Source of the DNA: CATQHW01 sp965243545
GTDB taxonomy: Bacteria > Spirochaetota > Spirochaetia > SZUA-6 > Bin103
NCBI GenBank assembly: GCA_965243545.1
Contig: OZ251573.1
Span: 4,216,001-4,280,000 of the forward strand
Direction of reading: 5' to 3'
Length of the DNA stretch: 64,000 nt
Below the pieces are notes generated by a model. That model saw only the letters and a program-made list of their open reading frames with translations, ran no database searches and was not told the origin of the DNA. Positions 1 to 9,428 of the stretch are shown here, one piece after another. Each line of letters starts with the position of its first letter. Position 1 is the stretch's first letter. Made by a program: the position numbers and the translations under genes.

Positions 1-501
1 CGGCGGTGGCGCCGGCTGCTGCGGCGCGTCGCGCTGGCGGTGCTGGTCTTCAATCTGGTGATCCCGCCGTACGTCCGGCCGGCGGAGGGACCGGTCACCT
101 CGCGCTTCTTTCTGCGAACCCGGCCGGAGAGCCGCAATCCGCTGGCGCTGGAGGTGCACAAGGGCATCGACTTCGGCGCGCCGCGCGGCAGCCCGGTCCG
201 CGCCGCCAAAAGCGGCATCGTCGATGCCGTGGGCCACAGCCCGACCCTCGGCAACTACGTCATCATCCGCCACTGGCTGGGATTCTCGACGTTGTACGCC
301 CATCTGGAGACCGTGCGCGCGCGCGCCGGGCGGCCGGTGTTGAAGTGGGTGCGCATCGGCGCCGTCGGCCAGACCGGCCGCGCTACCGGACCGCATCTCC
401 ACTTCGAGGTGCGCTGGCTCGGCCGGCGGCTGCCGCCCGGCCCGTTCCTTGCCATCGACGGCGCGCGCCGCGCCCTCTGGCGGCTGGTCCGCCCCGGCTG
501 A
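1..501 (+). CDS. M23 family metallopeptidase (LytM/endopeptidase domain), 5' end outside window
   Basis: The frame is open from base 1, so the true start lies upstream. The first ~25 codons encode Arg-rich residues and then a hydrophobic stretch, consistent with a membrane anchor or signal. The LytM Zn ligands are visible: an HKGID motif (HxxxD) and a GPHLHFE motif (HxH) near the C-terminus. Family members cleave peptide cross-links of peptidoglycan in the cell envelope. Only 166 codons are visible, which covers the catalytic domain; any N-terminal coiled coil would lie outside. The next gene is convergent. Confidence 0.85.
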   Translation, partial: RRWRRLLRRVALAVLVFNLVIPPYVRPAEGPVTSRFFLRTRPESRNPLALEVHKGIDFGAPRGSPVRAAKSGIVDAVGHSPTLGNYVIIRHWLGFSTLYAHLETVRARAGRPVLKWVRIGAVGQTGRATGPHLHFEVRWLGRRLPPGPFLAIDGARRALWRLVRPG

Positions 502-559
502 CCGGCGTCAGCCGCCTGTTCCGGCCGGCGGGCGCCGGGCTCAGCCGGCCAAGCGTGAT

Positions 560-1636
560 CTACGCGCGCGCCACGGCGGCGAACAGCTCGTCGTAGGCGT
601 CGATCACTCGCGGCCATGCGTAGCGGGCAGCGATCCGCCGCCACCGGCTGCGGCCGGCCGGCGATGACTGCAGCTCGCGGGTGAGCCGGTCGACCAGACC
701 GGCCGCGTCTTCGTACAGGCAGCGGTCGTGCAGATCCGGCGGGATCAGCTCCGGGTAGACCAGCCGCCGCGGCAACAGCGGCGCGCAGCCGGCGTGCATC
801 GCCTCCATCACCGCGATCCCGAAGTTCTCCTGCAGCGCCGTGGAGACGACCACGCTGCCGGCGGCGAGCCGGCGCAGGTACTCCGGCCGGGGCGGAAACC
901 CGTCGTAGACGATGCGGCCGGCCAGCGCCGCGCGGGCGCGCACCAGCGCGTCCGGTTCCGGGATCAGGCGCTCGCCCAGAAGCGCCACCCGGAACGGCGC
1001 GCCGCGGCGCGCCGCCTCCGTCAGCGCGGCCACGAAGCGGGCCGGATCCTTGTCGAACTCCCAGCGGTGGTTCCAGATCACCACCGGCGGACCGCCCGGC
1101 GGGCTGACCGGCGGCCGGTGGTCGAACCGGCAGCCGGGATAGCGCACGCTCGAGCGCCGGTCGAGCCACTCCGGCGCCACCGCCGGCCGCGCCTCCGCAT
1201 CGGGGAGCCCTTCGATGACCGCCGGCAGCCGCGCGCGAAAGGCCGCGCGGTGAAACTCCGAGTTGAAGACCACGTGATCGGCGGCGCAGACGTTGGTCAC
1301 GTCCCGCCACAGCAACTCCGCCCCCGCCGACCCGCCCGGCGGGACCGGATAGGAGACCTGGCTCTCGTGCAGGTACAGCAGCAGCGGCGGCGTGCGCCGG
1401 CCCCAGATCGCGCGCACCTGCGCCAGGTCGAGCAGGCCGGCGGCGATCACCAGATCGTACCGCTCCGGCTGCGCGACCCGTTGCGCCAGCGTCAACCCGG
1501 CGGCGCGCAGCCGCCACTTCCACAACCGCGCCGGCAGGGTCAGCAGGTCGATCCGGTGGCGCGAGCACTCCCGCAGCCCGTCGGCGAACTCGCGGTGCGA
1601 ACCGCCGTAGAACGGCTCCAGGAACAGGATGCGCAC
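560..1636 (-). CDS. DUF3524-type glycosyltransferase, homologue of tRNA-queuosine alpha-mannosyltransferase (QTMAN/GTDC1)
   Basis: The 358-aa product follows the eukaryotic GTDC1/QTMAN pattern from end to end: N-terminal EPFYGGSH, TLPARLWKWR, LYLHESQVSYP and VVFNSEFH, then WNHRWEFDKDP, ENFGIAVMEAMHAGC and LVYPELIP in a GT4-like C-terminal half. In animals this family adds mannose to queuosine at the wobble base of tRNA-Asp. A bacterial role is inferred from homology only. The start is GTG. It is divergent from ychF across an 80-bp gap that should hold both promoters. A tRNA-guanine transglycosylase homologue lies elsewhere in the window (42441-43520), which fits a queuosine-linked role. Confidence 0.8.
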   Translation of the reverse strand: MRILFLEPFYGGSHREFADGLRECSRHRIDLLTLPARLWKWRLRAAGLTLAQRVAQPERYDLVIAAGLLDLAQVRAIWGRRTPPLLLYLHESQVSYPVPPGGSAGAELLWRDVTNVCAADHVVFNSEFHRAAFRARLPAVIEGLPDAEARPAVAPEWLDRRSSVRYPGCRFDHRPPVSPPGGPPVVIWNHRWEFDKDPARFVAALTEAARRGAPFRVALLGERLIPEPDALVRARAALAGRIVYDGFPPRPEYLRRLAAGSVVVSTALQENFGIAVMEAMHAGCAPLLPRRLVYPELIPPDLHDRCLYEDAAGLVDRLTRELQSSPAGRSRWRRIAARYAWPRVIDAYDELFAAVARA

Positions 1637-1715
1637 CGTTCCGATGGTACCGCTTCGTCCGCCTGCGCGTTTCGGTCGGCGGACGGCGCCATGCGGTCAT
1701 GCGGTAAGGTGTCTC

Positions 1716-2813
1716 ATGCTACGCGTCGGTATCGTCGGTCTGCCCAACGCGGGCAAGTCCACCCTGTTCAACGCCCTGACAGGCAGCCGGCAGGCGGACG
1801 TGGCCGCCTACCCGTTCTGCACCATCGAGCCCAACGTCGGCGTGATCGAAGTCCGCGACGAGCGGCTGGACCGGATCAGGCGCGTGTTCGATTCGCCGCG
1901 CGCGGTTCCGGGCTCGATCGAGTTTGTCGACATCGCCGGCTTGGTGGCCGGCGCCAGCACCGGCGAGGGGCTCGGCAACCGGTTCCTGGGCCACGTCCGG
2001 GAGGTCGACGCGATCGCCCACGTCGTACGCTGCTTCGACCGCGACGGCGTTCCGCGCTCCGGCTCGGCCGATCCGGTAGCCTGCGCGGAGACAGTGGAGA
2101 CCGAGTTGGCGCTGGCCGACCTGGGCACGATCGAGCGGCGGCGCGAACGGACGGCGCGGCGCGCCAACGCCGGCGAGCAGGACGCCCGCGAGGAGATGGA
2201 GCGGCTCGACCGCTTTTGGGCGGCGCTGGACGCCGGTGCGCCGGCGCGGGCCATCGACCTCCAACCGGGCGACCGCGAGCTGCTGGGCGAGCTGTTCCTG
2301 CTCACCGGCAAGCCGGTCATCTACGTCGTCAACACCGGGGAGGAGATCATCGGCGTTGACGACGGCCGCATCGCCGCCGTGCGGGCGCACGCCGTTGGCC
2401 GGGCGGGAGGCGGCGCCGGCGTCCTGGCGATCTGCGCCGATCTGGAAGCGGAAGTGGGCGACCTGCAGCCGGAAGAGGCGGCCGAGTTCCTGCGCGACGC
2501 CGGCATTACCGAACGCGGCATCGATCGGCTGGTGCGCGACGCCTATCGCCTGCTCGGCCTGATCACCTTCTTCACCGCCAACGACACCGAGGCGCGCGCC
2601 TGGGCGATCCCGCGCGGCGCCGGGGCGGCGCGGGCGGCCGGCAGCGTGCACAGCGACATGGAGCGCGGCTTTATCCGCGCCGAGGTGGTCGGCTATGAGG
2701 ACCTGTCCGCCTGCGGCGGCATGGCGCAGGCGCGCGAACAGGGTCTGCTGCGTGTGGAGGGCCGCGACTACCGGGTGCGCGACGGCGACGTCATTCTGTT
2801 CCGGTTCCGATAA
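1716..2813 (+). CDS. ychF: Redox-regulated ATPase YchF (Obg family, TRAFAC)
   Basis: The 365-aa length is normal for YchF. The N-terminal G1 motif GLPNAGKST and the conserved DIAGLV G3 region are present, the middle is coiled-coil-like, and a TGS domain follows with ITFFT and the C-terminal MERGFIRAEVV and VILFRF signatures. YchF/OLA1 proteins prefer ATP, bind ribosomes and are linked to stress regulation. The ATG at 1716 is chosen because the conserved MLRVGIVGLPN begins there and a purine-rich GGTAAGGTG sits just upstream. The frame also stays open 87 bases further upstream, but that part is not conserved-looking. Confidence 0.95.
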   Translation: MLRVGIVGLPNAGKSTLFNALTGSRQADVAAYPFCTIEPNVGVIEVRDERLDRIRRVFDSPRAVPGSIEFVDIAGLVAGASTGEGLGNRFLGHVREVDAIAHVVRCFDRDGVPRSGSADPVACAETVETELALADLGTIERRRERTARRANAGEQDAREEMERLDRFWAALDAGAPARAIDLQPGDRELLGELFLLTGKPVIYVVNTGEEIIGVDDGRIAAVRAHAVGRAGGGAGVLAICADLEAEVGDLQPEEAAEFLRDAGITERGIDRLVRDAYRLLGLITFFTANDTEARAWAIPRGAGAARAAGSVHSDMERGFIRAEVVGYEDLSACGGMAQAREQGLLRVEGRDYRVRDGDVILFRFR

Positions 2814-2855
2814 CACCCTCCGTGCGGTACGTCGCACCCGAACCGGGCGCGACCG

Positions 2856-3851
2856 TCAGTCGTAGCGGATGCGCGGATCGAGCGCTGCCAGAGCGACGTC
2901 GGCCAGCAGGTTTCCGATCAGCAGAAAGATCGCGTAGAACTGCAGAATGCTGGCCGCCATGAAGATGTCTTCGCCCAGCACCGCTTCCAGAAGGAGCGGC
3001 CCGGCGGTCGGCAGGTTGAGGACGATGGAGGTGATCGCTTCGCTCGACAACAGGGTCGGCAGGGTCATGCCCAGGCTGCTGACGAACGGATTGAAGGCGA
3101 TCCGCACCGCGTGGCGCCGGATCACGACCCGTTCCTTGACGCCCTTCGAGCGCGCGGTGGTGACGTACGGCTCTCCCAGGCTGTCGAGCAGGTTGCCGCG
3201 CATCACGCGGATCGTCCCCGCGGTGCCGGCGGTGCCGATCACCAGAATCGGAATCCACAGGTTCTTGATCAGGTCGAGCGCCTTCAGGATGCTCCACGGT
3301 GCGTCCTGATACGCCGGCGAGAACAGGGTGACCACCGGCATGCCGAGGGTGAACCACGCGAACACCATGAGCGCCAGGGCCAGAAAGAAGTTGGGAATCG
3401 ACAGCCCCACGAATCCCAGGAAGGTGGCGATATAGTCGCCCGGTGTGTTCTTGTGGATCGCCACGTAGATGCCGATCGGGATGCCGATGCCCCAGGTGAA
3501 GATCAGGGTGAGGATGGAGATGGTGAAGCTGAGCGCCAGACGGCTGCCGAGCAGCTCGGCCACCGGCCGCTCATAGGTGAACGACATGCCCATGTCGCCC
3601 ATGCTGAAGTTGCGAATCCAGATCAGATACTGCACCCACTTCGGCTTGTCCAGGCCGAACCGGACGCGCAGGTTTTCCACCATCTGCAGGGCGGCTTCCG
3701 TCCGTATCCCGCTGCGCTGCTCCTGCAGCTCGGCCAGCATGTTGGTCAGATAGTCGCCCGGCGCTATCTGGATGGTGGCGAAGATGATCATGGACAGCAG
3801 GAAGTACGACACGATCATCGACAGAAACCGGCGGAGCAGAAAGACCTTCAT
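2856..3851 (-). CDS. ABC transporter permease, DppB/OppB type
   Basis: A 331-aa membrane protein of the binding-protein-dependent permease family. It has an N-terminal transmembrane helix, a large extracytoplasmic loop, then about five more helices with the EAA-like loop (GTAGTIRVMRGNLLDSLGEPYV) and the terminal DPRIRYD typical of DppB-like permeases. It is the last gene of the importer operon: the ATPase stop and this ATG are directly adjacent (TAGATG on the minus strand), implying translational coupling. The substrate is probably a peptide or oligosaccharide, by family, not shown by sequence. Confidence 0.92.
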   Translation of the reverse strand: MKVFLLRRFLSMIVSYFLLSMIIFATIQIAPGDYLTNMLAELQEQRSGIRTEAALQMVENLRVRFGLDKPKWVQYLIWIRNFSMGDMGMSFTYERPVAELLGSRLALSFTISILTLIFTWGIGIPIGIYVAIHKNTPGDYIATFLGFVGLSIPNFFLALALMVFAWFTLGMPVVTLFSPAYQDAPWSILKALDLIKNLWIPILVIGTAGTAGTIRVMRGNLLDSLGEPYVTTARSKGVKERVVIRRHAVRIAFNPFVSSLGMTLPTLLSSEAITSIVLNLPTAGPLLLEAVLGEDIFMAASILQFYAIFLLIGNLLADVALAALDPRIRYD

Positions 3852-4865
3852 CTACAGCGCCCGGCCCGCAAGTTCCAGTTCCGCGGCGCGCAGACACGAC
3901 GACCGGTGGCCGGGTCCCACCTCGGCCAGCGGCGTCTCCCCGGCCTTGCACCGCTCCTGCGCGTACCGGCAGCGGGGGTGAAAGCGGCACCCCGCCGGCG
4001 GACTGACCGGGCTCGGGACGTCGCCTTGCAGGACCGGCGCCGCCTGTCTCCGGGCGGGATCGAGCGACGGGGATGACGCGAGCAGCGCCTCCGTGTAGGG
4101 ATGCCGGGGGGCGCGGAACACCGCCTCTGCGTCTCCGGTCTCCACGATGCGTCCCAGATACATCACCGCGACGCGGTCGCTCACGTAGCGCACCACGCTC
4201 AGATCGTGGGCGATGAACAGGTAACTCAATCCGAGCTCCCGCTGCAGATCGATCATCAGATTGAGTATCTGCGCCTGCACGGACATGTCGAGGGCGGACA
4301 CCGGCTCGTCGGCGACGACCAGCGACGGCTTGAGCGCCAGCGCGCGCGCCAGGCCGATGCGCTGCCGCTGGCCGCCGGAAAACTCGTGCGGAAACCGGTC
4401 GGCGTACTGCGGCCGGAGCCCGACTATCGAAAGCAGGCGCCGCACTTCGCTCCGCAGGGCCTCACCCTTGCGCGCCTTCTGCACGATCAGCGGCTCGCCG
4501 ACGATCGCCGATACCCGCATACGCGGGCTGAGAGACGAAAACGGATCCTGGAACACGATCTGCACGCGCCGGTGATATTCCCGCATCTCCTCGCGGCTCA
4601 GGGTGCGGAGGTCGAGCTGCCGGCCGTCCTTGCTGAAGATCACGCGGCCGTCCGTGAACGGGTACAGGCCGACGATCACCCGCCCGGCGGTCGTCTTTCC
4701 GCAGCCGCTTTCCCCGACCAGCCCCAGCGTGCGGCCTTCCGCGATCGAAAAGTCGATTCCGTCGACCGCCTTCACCCAGCCGACGGTGCGGCGCAGCAAC
4801 CCCTTCTCGATCGGAAAGTGCTTCTTCAGGCCAGCCACCTCCAGCAGCGGACGGGCGGACGCCAC
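3852..4865 (-). CDS. ABC transporter ATP-binding protein, DppF/OppF type
   Basis: Walker A GESGCGKTT, the Q-loop FQDPFSSLSPR, the signature FSGGQRQRIG, Walker B VVADEP and the H-loop AHD are all visible. The C-terminal oligopeptide-transporter extension with GCRFHPRCRYA is also present. A TTG at 4892 is possible, but the GTG at 4865 has a near-perfect Shine-Dalgarno AGGGAGG five bases upstream and lies 17 bases after the permease stop, so it is preferred. Dpp/Opp importers usually have two ATPases (DppD and DppF); only this one is present here. Confidence 0.9.
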   Translation of the reverse strand: MASARPLLEVAGLKKHFPIEKGLLRRTVGWVKAVDGIDFSIAEGRTLGLVGESGCGKTTAGRVIVGLYPFTDGRVIFSKDGRQLDLRTLSREEMREYHRRVQIVFQDPFSSLSPRMRVSAIVGEPLIVQKARKGEALRSEVRRLLSIVGLRPQYADRFPHEFSGGQRQRIGLARALALKPSLVVADEPVSALDMSVQAQILNLMIDLQRELGLSYLFIAHDLSVVRYVSDRVAVMYLGRIVETGDAEAVFRAPRHPYTEALLASSPSLDPARRQAAPVLQGDVPSPVSPPAGCRFHPRCRYAQERCKAGETPLAEVGPGHRSSCLRAAELELAGRAL

Positions 4866-4870
4866 GGCCG

Positions 4871-4877
4871 CCTCCCT
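4871..4877 (-). promoter_or_regulatory. Shine-Dalgarno deciding the GTG start of the importer ATPase
   Basis: On the minus strand this reads AGGGAGG, five bases before GTG at 4865. It favours that start over the TTG at 4892, which would overlap the upstream permease. Confidence 0.75.
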
Positions 4878-4881
4878 AGGC

Positions 4882-6039
4882 CTAGGCCGCAAACGGATCG
4901 GCGGCGTCCCGCAATCCGTCTCCGAAGAAGTTGAAGCAGAGCACGGTCAAGACGATCATGAGTCCCGGCGCCGCCAGCCAGAGGTGGTTGACCAGCGCCT
5001 GCACGCTCTGCGCGTCGCGCAACATCACCCCCCAGCTCGTCATCGGCGGCGTGATGCCGACGCCCAGAAAGCTGAGGCTGCTTTCTCCCAGAATGGTTCC
5101 CGGCACCGCCAGCGTCGCGGTGACTATGACGTGGCTGAGCGAACCGGGCAGCAGATGGCGGGTGATGATCCGCCAGTGACCGGAGCCGACCGCGCGGGCG
5201 GCCATGACGTACTCCTCCTGCCGGTAGGCCAGCACCTTGCCGCGCACCACGCGCGCCAGGCTCCCCCAGCCGATCAGCGACAGGATGACGACCACGCCCA
5301 GATAGACGAAACCGGACGGCCAGGTGACGGGTACGGCGGCCGACAGGGCGATCCATAGCGGTATCTGCGGAAAGGAGATCAGCAGCTCGATCAGCCGCTG
5401 GATGACATTGTCGACCATCCTGCCAAAGTAGGCGGAGGCGACCCCCAGGATGGAGCCGAGCAGGATGGTGATGAACGTGCCGACCAGCGGCACCGACAGG
5501 CTCACCTGCGCGCCGGTCCAGACCCGCGACAGAATGTCCCGGCCCAGGTTGTCCGTTCCCCACAGGAACAGCGTGCCGCCTTCGTCCACGCCGATCAGCC
5601 GAATGCTCGCCGGGATGAAGCCGATCAGCTTGTACGGTTCGCTGCGAACGAAAAAGCGGATGGGATACCTGGCGGTCGGCACCTCCCGGTAGGAGATCGC
5701 CAAAGTCGTCATGTCGATGCTCCGCTCATAGGCGTACACGAACGGGCGGGATAGCCGTCCGTTTCCGTCCGTGAAACGGACCTTCTGCGGAGGGGCGAAC
5801 GTGAATTCGACGTGGAACTCGTCGTGGTGATACGCGCTGAAGAACTGAGCGAACAGGGCGATGAAGTAGAGGACGGCCAGGATGACGCCGCCGGCTACGG
5901 CCAACCGGTTCTTGCGGAACCGGCGCCACGTGAGCGCCCATATCGTGCGGCTCGCCCCGGCATGGTGATCGACGGACGCTTCAGCGGCCGCTCCGGCGGC
6001 CGGATCAGCCGCCGGACTTGACGATGACTTCGACCTCAT
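4882..6039 (-). CDS. ABC transporter permease, DppC/OppC type
   Basis: A 385-aa protein with the OppC_N segment (TWRRFRKNRLAVAGG), one helix, and an unusually long extracytoplasmic loop of about 130 residues leading to LWGTDNLGRDILSR, the hallmark of DppC/OppC. Five helices follow with the EAA loop around YVMAARAVGSG. The ATG at 6039 overlaps the end of the upstream TIM-barrel-type gene by 35 bp, so translation is probably coupled. It is the partner of the DppB-like permease downstream. Confidence 0.92.
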   Translation of the reverse strand: MRSKSSSSPAADPAAGAAAEASVDHHAGASRTIWALTWRRFRKNRLAVAGGVILAVLYFIALFAQFFSAYHHDEFHVEFTFAPPQKVRFTDGNGRLSRPFVYAYERSIDMTTLAISYREVPTARYPIRFFVRSEPYKLIGFIPASIRLIGVDEGGTLFLWGTDNLGRDILSRVWTGAQVSLSVPLVGTFITILLGSILGVASAYFGRMVDNVIQRLIELLISFPQIPLWIALSAAVPVTWPSGFVYLGVVVILSLIGWGSLARVVRGKVLAYRQEEYVMAARAVGSGHWRIITRHLLPGSLSHVIVTATLAVPGTILGESSLSFLGVGITPPMTSWGVMLRDAQSVQALVNHLWLAAPGLMIVLTVLCFNFFGDGLRDAADPFAA

Positions 6040-7540
6040 GGAGCGCGACGTGGTCCCGCGCGCCGTCCGCGCTGCCGGCCAGGGTCAAGCCCAGACGGTT
6101 GTCGCCGTACACCGCCGGCGGGGAACGGAGGGCGAAACGGCATTCGGGGGGTTCGCCCGCTTCCTGCGGCCCGTCGTAGCTGATCTCCTCGGCCGGGACG
6201 CGGGCGCCGTTGACGTCGATCTCGATCCGGTCGCCGGGCGCGATGGCCGGCCGGCACACCAGGGTAGCGCCGGCCTCGGCGTCACCGGTCAGGCGCTCGC
6301 ATACGCGAAACCGGAACTCGCCGCGCGTTCCCGGCGCCGTGCGGCTCAGGACGATCTCTTCGGCCCGGTACGGAAAGTCTCCCGCGTATCCCGCCCGCCG
6401 GCGTCGATTCGGCCCCCACAGCGGATAGAACGCATACCGGCGGTCCCGCCCGGCGATCCGCTGCGGGTCGCGGAGCACCTGCAGCGCCGGCAGCCAGGAG
6501 ACGTCGAAACAGTTCTGGGTGGAGAGTCCGTCGGCCCCCGCTCCGTAGAAGTTGCGCGCTGCCGCGCAATAGTGCTCGGGCGTCTGCTTGACGTCGCGGT
6601 AATCGTATCCCAACCACTCCTGCACCTGCGGATAGACGTAGCACTCGGCGGCGCGCGCCAAGCGCGTGAACTCCTCGAACCGGGCGTTGGGATCGGTGAA
6701 CCCGATGTCGCCGGGCGCCACGTAATCGATCAGCCGGTCGGCGATCCAGACCGGGACGTCCAACCCCATCCGCAGGCATCCGTCCAGGCGCTGCAGGACG
6801 CGCGCGCCCAGCAGGAACCGGCGGCCGCGCCGGCGGCCGGCCGCGTCGAGCATGGCGCGGACCCGCCGCACGAAGCCGGTCATGATCGCGTGGCTGCCTG
6901 CCGCCTGACCGCGCGCGAAGCACGCCGGAAGACGGGTGAAGTTGAACTCCAGGCCGTCGACGTCGAACCGGTGCGCCACCTCCTCCATGATCGAGAAGAT
7001 CCAGTCGCGCACCTCGTCGACCGCGTAGTCGAGCGCGCACCCCAGATGGTAGCTGCGCGGGTCGGTGGTGCGCTTCGACGACGGGTCGTACCCCTTCAGT
7101 ATCCATTCCGGTTTGTCGCGCTGCAGCCGCGCGAACCAGTCGGCGTTGTGGCCGTGCCGGTCGTTCATGCGGAAGCCGGCGATCAGTTCCATGCCGCGGC
7201 GGTGGCACTCGTCGGCGTAGACGTCGATCGGCATCACGCCGTCGTCCATCATCGGCGCCAGCCGCCGGTGCTGCGGCCGGGCGTCGTACTCGCACGTCTC
7301 CCCCCGCCAGAAGTGGCTCCACCCCTGGCTCCACACCTCCTGCACCACGGTGTCGATAGCCTGCGCGCCGGCGTAGTTCCGCACCACCCGGCGCAGCTCC
7401 TCCGGGGTGGCGCGGTCTTCGCTCAGGCGGCGCGTGGTGTTCGACGGATCGCTGACGTAGACTACCCGCCGGCTTCCGCGCGGCGCCCACGAACCGAGCG
7501 CGTCGCCGGTCGGGCGGTCGGCCCCGGGCGGGTCGTTCAT
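6005..7540 (-). CDS. Putative glycosidase-like TIM-barrel protein of the importer operon
   Basis: The 511-aa product has no signal peptide. The N-terminal two thirds show beta-strand/helix periodicity and acidic motifs (QEVWSQGWSHF, VDGLEFNF, VYPQVQEWLGYDY) resembling the GHL10/family-10-like glycosidase barrels. The C-terminal ~150 residues look like a beta-sandwich. No named family is certain. An AGGTGAGG ribosome site precedes the ATG. It sits between the binding protein and the permeases, so it probably processes or recognises the imported compound, likely a glycoside, in the cytoplasm. This is inference from context. Confidence 0.6.
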   Translation of the reverse strand: MNDPPGADRPTGDALGSWAPRGSRRVVYVSDPSNTTRRLSEDRATPEELRRVVRNYAGAQAIDTVVQEVWSQGWSHFWRGETCEYDARPQHRRLAPMMDDGVMPIDVYADECHRRGMELIAGFRMNDRHGHNADWFARLQRDKPEWILKGYDPSSKRTTDPRSYHLGCALDYAVDEVRDWIFSIMEEVAHRFDVDGLEFNFTRLPACFARGQAAGSHAIMTGFVRRVRAMLDAAGRRRGRRFLLGARVLQRLDGCLRMGLDVPVWIADRLIDYVAPGDIGFTDPNARFEEFTRLARAAECYVYPQVQEWLGYDYRDVKQTPEHYCAAARNFYGAGADGLSTQNCFDVSWLPALQVLRDPQRIAGRDRRYAFYPLWGPNRRRRAGYAGDFPYRAEEIVLSRTAPGTRGEFRFRVCERLTGDAEAGATLVCRPAIAPGDRIEIDVNGARVPAEEISYDGPQEAGEPPECRFALRSPPAVYGDNRLGLTLAGSADGARDHVALHEVEVIVKSGG

Positions 7541-7559
7541 GGCCTCACCTGAAACCGGC

Positions 7560-9428
7560 CTACTCCACCTCGTACTTGACGTAGAACTGGTCGGGATAGG
7601 CCGAGTACTCCATCTTCTGGGCGGTGGCCGTGTCCGGCAGGTTGCCGATCCGGTTGTGGCGGATGAGGATCACCGGAAAGTCGGAAGTGACCGCGATCCA
7701 GCTGGTGACCTCCTCGGCTTCCATGATCCACAGCTCCTTGGTGAGCGCCGAGAACGTCTCCGGATCGGTACTGGAGATCAGCTCCTGCTCCAGGTCCCAG
7801 GCGGCCAGGAACTCGGGCGGCGGGTTTTCGTACCTGGTGCCGAGCGTCTGCGACTCCGGGTTGTAGCCGCCGGAGCGGAACACCCACGGCAGCGAGACCT
7901 GCAGCGACGGCCCCCAATGCGTGACGACCTGCGTGTCGTAGGCGCGCATCTTTTCAAAGATGACCGAGCGCTTGACGGCGTTGAGTATGGCGTCGATGCC
8001 GACCGCCCGCCACTGCCGGACGACCATCTCCGTGAGCGGCGTATTGACGAACCGGTCGGTCGGCGTATCGATGACGATGACGACGTTGTCGCCGTTCGGA
8101 TACTGCAGGATGCCGTCGCCGTCGGCGTCCGTTAGTCCCAGCTCGGCGAAGATGCGTTTGGCCCGGTCCGGGTCGAACCGGCCGTACGCTTCCATGCGGC
8201 TGTCGTAGAACGGGGAGTCGCGCCCGACCATCGTGCCCGACGCCTGCGCCAAGCCGAAGTAGAGGGCGTTGTTGATCTCATCCCGGTCGATCGCCAGCGA
8301 CAGCGCGCGGCGGAAGTCGACCTGATGCATGAGCTGCTTCAGGTTCTCGTCGGAGGGCTCCAGGAACAGCTTCAGGTAACCCTGGAACGCTCCGCCCTTC
8401 CAGACCAGCACCTGATAGTCGCCGGCGGCCTCGTTCTCCTTCATCACCTGGTAGTTCTGAAAGCCCTGCATGTTGCGGCCCTGCACGTCGATCTGCCCCT
8501 GGATGACGGACAGCGCCGCCACCTGCTGATCGGCCAGGACCTTGACATGGACGTTGTCGATGTACGGGAGCTGGTTGCCGGCCGTATCGACCACCGGATA
8601 GTACGGGTTGCGGACCGCGAACGCGCCGTCGATGGGGTCGAGTTGCGTGACCACCCACGGGCCGATCTGCGGGATGGCGCCCGGATCGTCCATGAAGCGG
8701 AGCTCGGTGTTGTTGCGGAACTCCTCGTAGGTGGAGTCGGCGTTGAACTTGGGATGGAACTGCTCGGCGTAGTGCCGGGGATAGAGCGCCCACGGGCCGG
8801 ACACGTTCAAGGTGAGGTCCGGATTGGGGATGGCGGAGACGTACTTGACCGTGTAGTCGTCGATCTTTTGCACCGTGATCGGCTCGCCGCCGGAGCGGGA
8901 CCACCACGTTCCGTTCGGATGGATGTTTACGTCATTGCCGACTTCGTGCATGGACCAGACGATGTCGTCGGCGGTGAGCGGATGGCCGTCGGACCACCTG
9001 ATGCCCCGCCGGTGCCAGACGGTCAGCTCGGTGTAGTCGTCGTTGAACTGGTACTCCTTGGCGTACAGCGGGTCCAGGCCGCCGAAGTGGAGGCCGTCGT
9101 TGAGGTATCCGGCAAGGTCGTAGGGGATGATGAAGCCGAACCCGCCGGCGTCGCCCAGACCCCGGTAGTAGTTCAGCTGGATCCAGCCGTCGACGGCGTC
9201 GGGACCCCAGCGGCGTAGCGTGCCGCCGTACCGGCCGATCTCGCCCAGCACCTCGCGGACCAGCGGCTCGTCCGAAATCCGCTCTTCGACCGGCGGCAAG
9301 GTTCCCGCCTCGACCATCTCCGCCAGCATGGGAGCTTCGTGGTAGTCGCCCACGTCGCCGTACGCCGACCCGCCGGCCAGCAAGCCGACCAGCGCCGCGA
9401 GGACCGTTACGCGCTTGGCATTCCGCAT
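7560..9428 (-). CDS. ABC transporter substrate-binding protein, family 5 (DppA/OppA type)
   Basis: The 622-aa product begins with a clear Sec signal peptide (basic MRNAKR, hydrophobic core, small residues to about residue 24). The SBP_bac_5 fold signatures include LTVWHRRGIRWSDGHPLTADDIVWS and VDFRRALSLAIDRDEINN. It lacks a lipobox, so it is likely a free periplasmic protein or anchored otherwise. An AGGAGG ribosome site lies six bases before the ATG. It is the first gene of the operon binding protein, barrel protein, DppC, ATPase, DppB. Any promoter would lie in the region upstream of 9428. Confidence 0.93.
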   Translation of the reverse strand: MRNAKRVTVLAALVGLLAGGSAYGDVGDYHEAPMLAEMVEAGTLPPVEERISDEPLVREVLGEIGRYGGTLRRWGPDAVDGWIQLNYYRGLGDAGGFGFIIPYDLAGYLNDGLHFGGLDPLYAKEYQFNDDYTELTVWHRRGIRWSDGHPLTADDIVWSMHEVGNDVNIHPNGTWWSRSGGEPITVQKIDDYTVKYVSAIPNPDLTLNVSGPWALYPRHYAEQFHPKFNADSTYEEFRNNTELRFMDDPGAIPQIGPWVVTQLDPIDGAFAVRNPYYPVVDTAGNQLPYIDNVHVKVLADQQVAALSVIQGQIDVQGRNMQGFQNYQVMKENEAAGDYQVLVWKGGAFQGYLKLFLEPSDENLKQLMHQVDFRRALSLAIDRDEINNALYFGLAQASGTMVGRDSPFYDSRMEAYGRFDPDRAKRIFAELGLTDADGDGILQYPNGDNVVIVIDTPTDRFVNTPLTEMVVRQWRAVGIDAILNAVKRSVIFEKMRAYDTQVVTHWGPSLQVSLPWVFRSGGYNPESQTLGTRYENPPPEFLAAWDLEQELISSTDPETFSALTKELWIMEAEEVTSWIAVTSDFPVILIRHNRIGNLPDTATAQKMEYSAYPDQFYVKYEVE

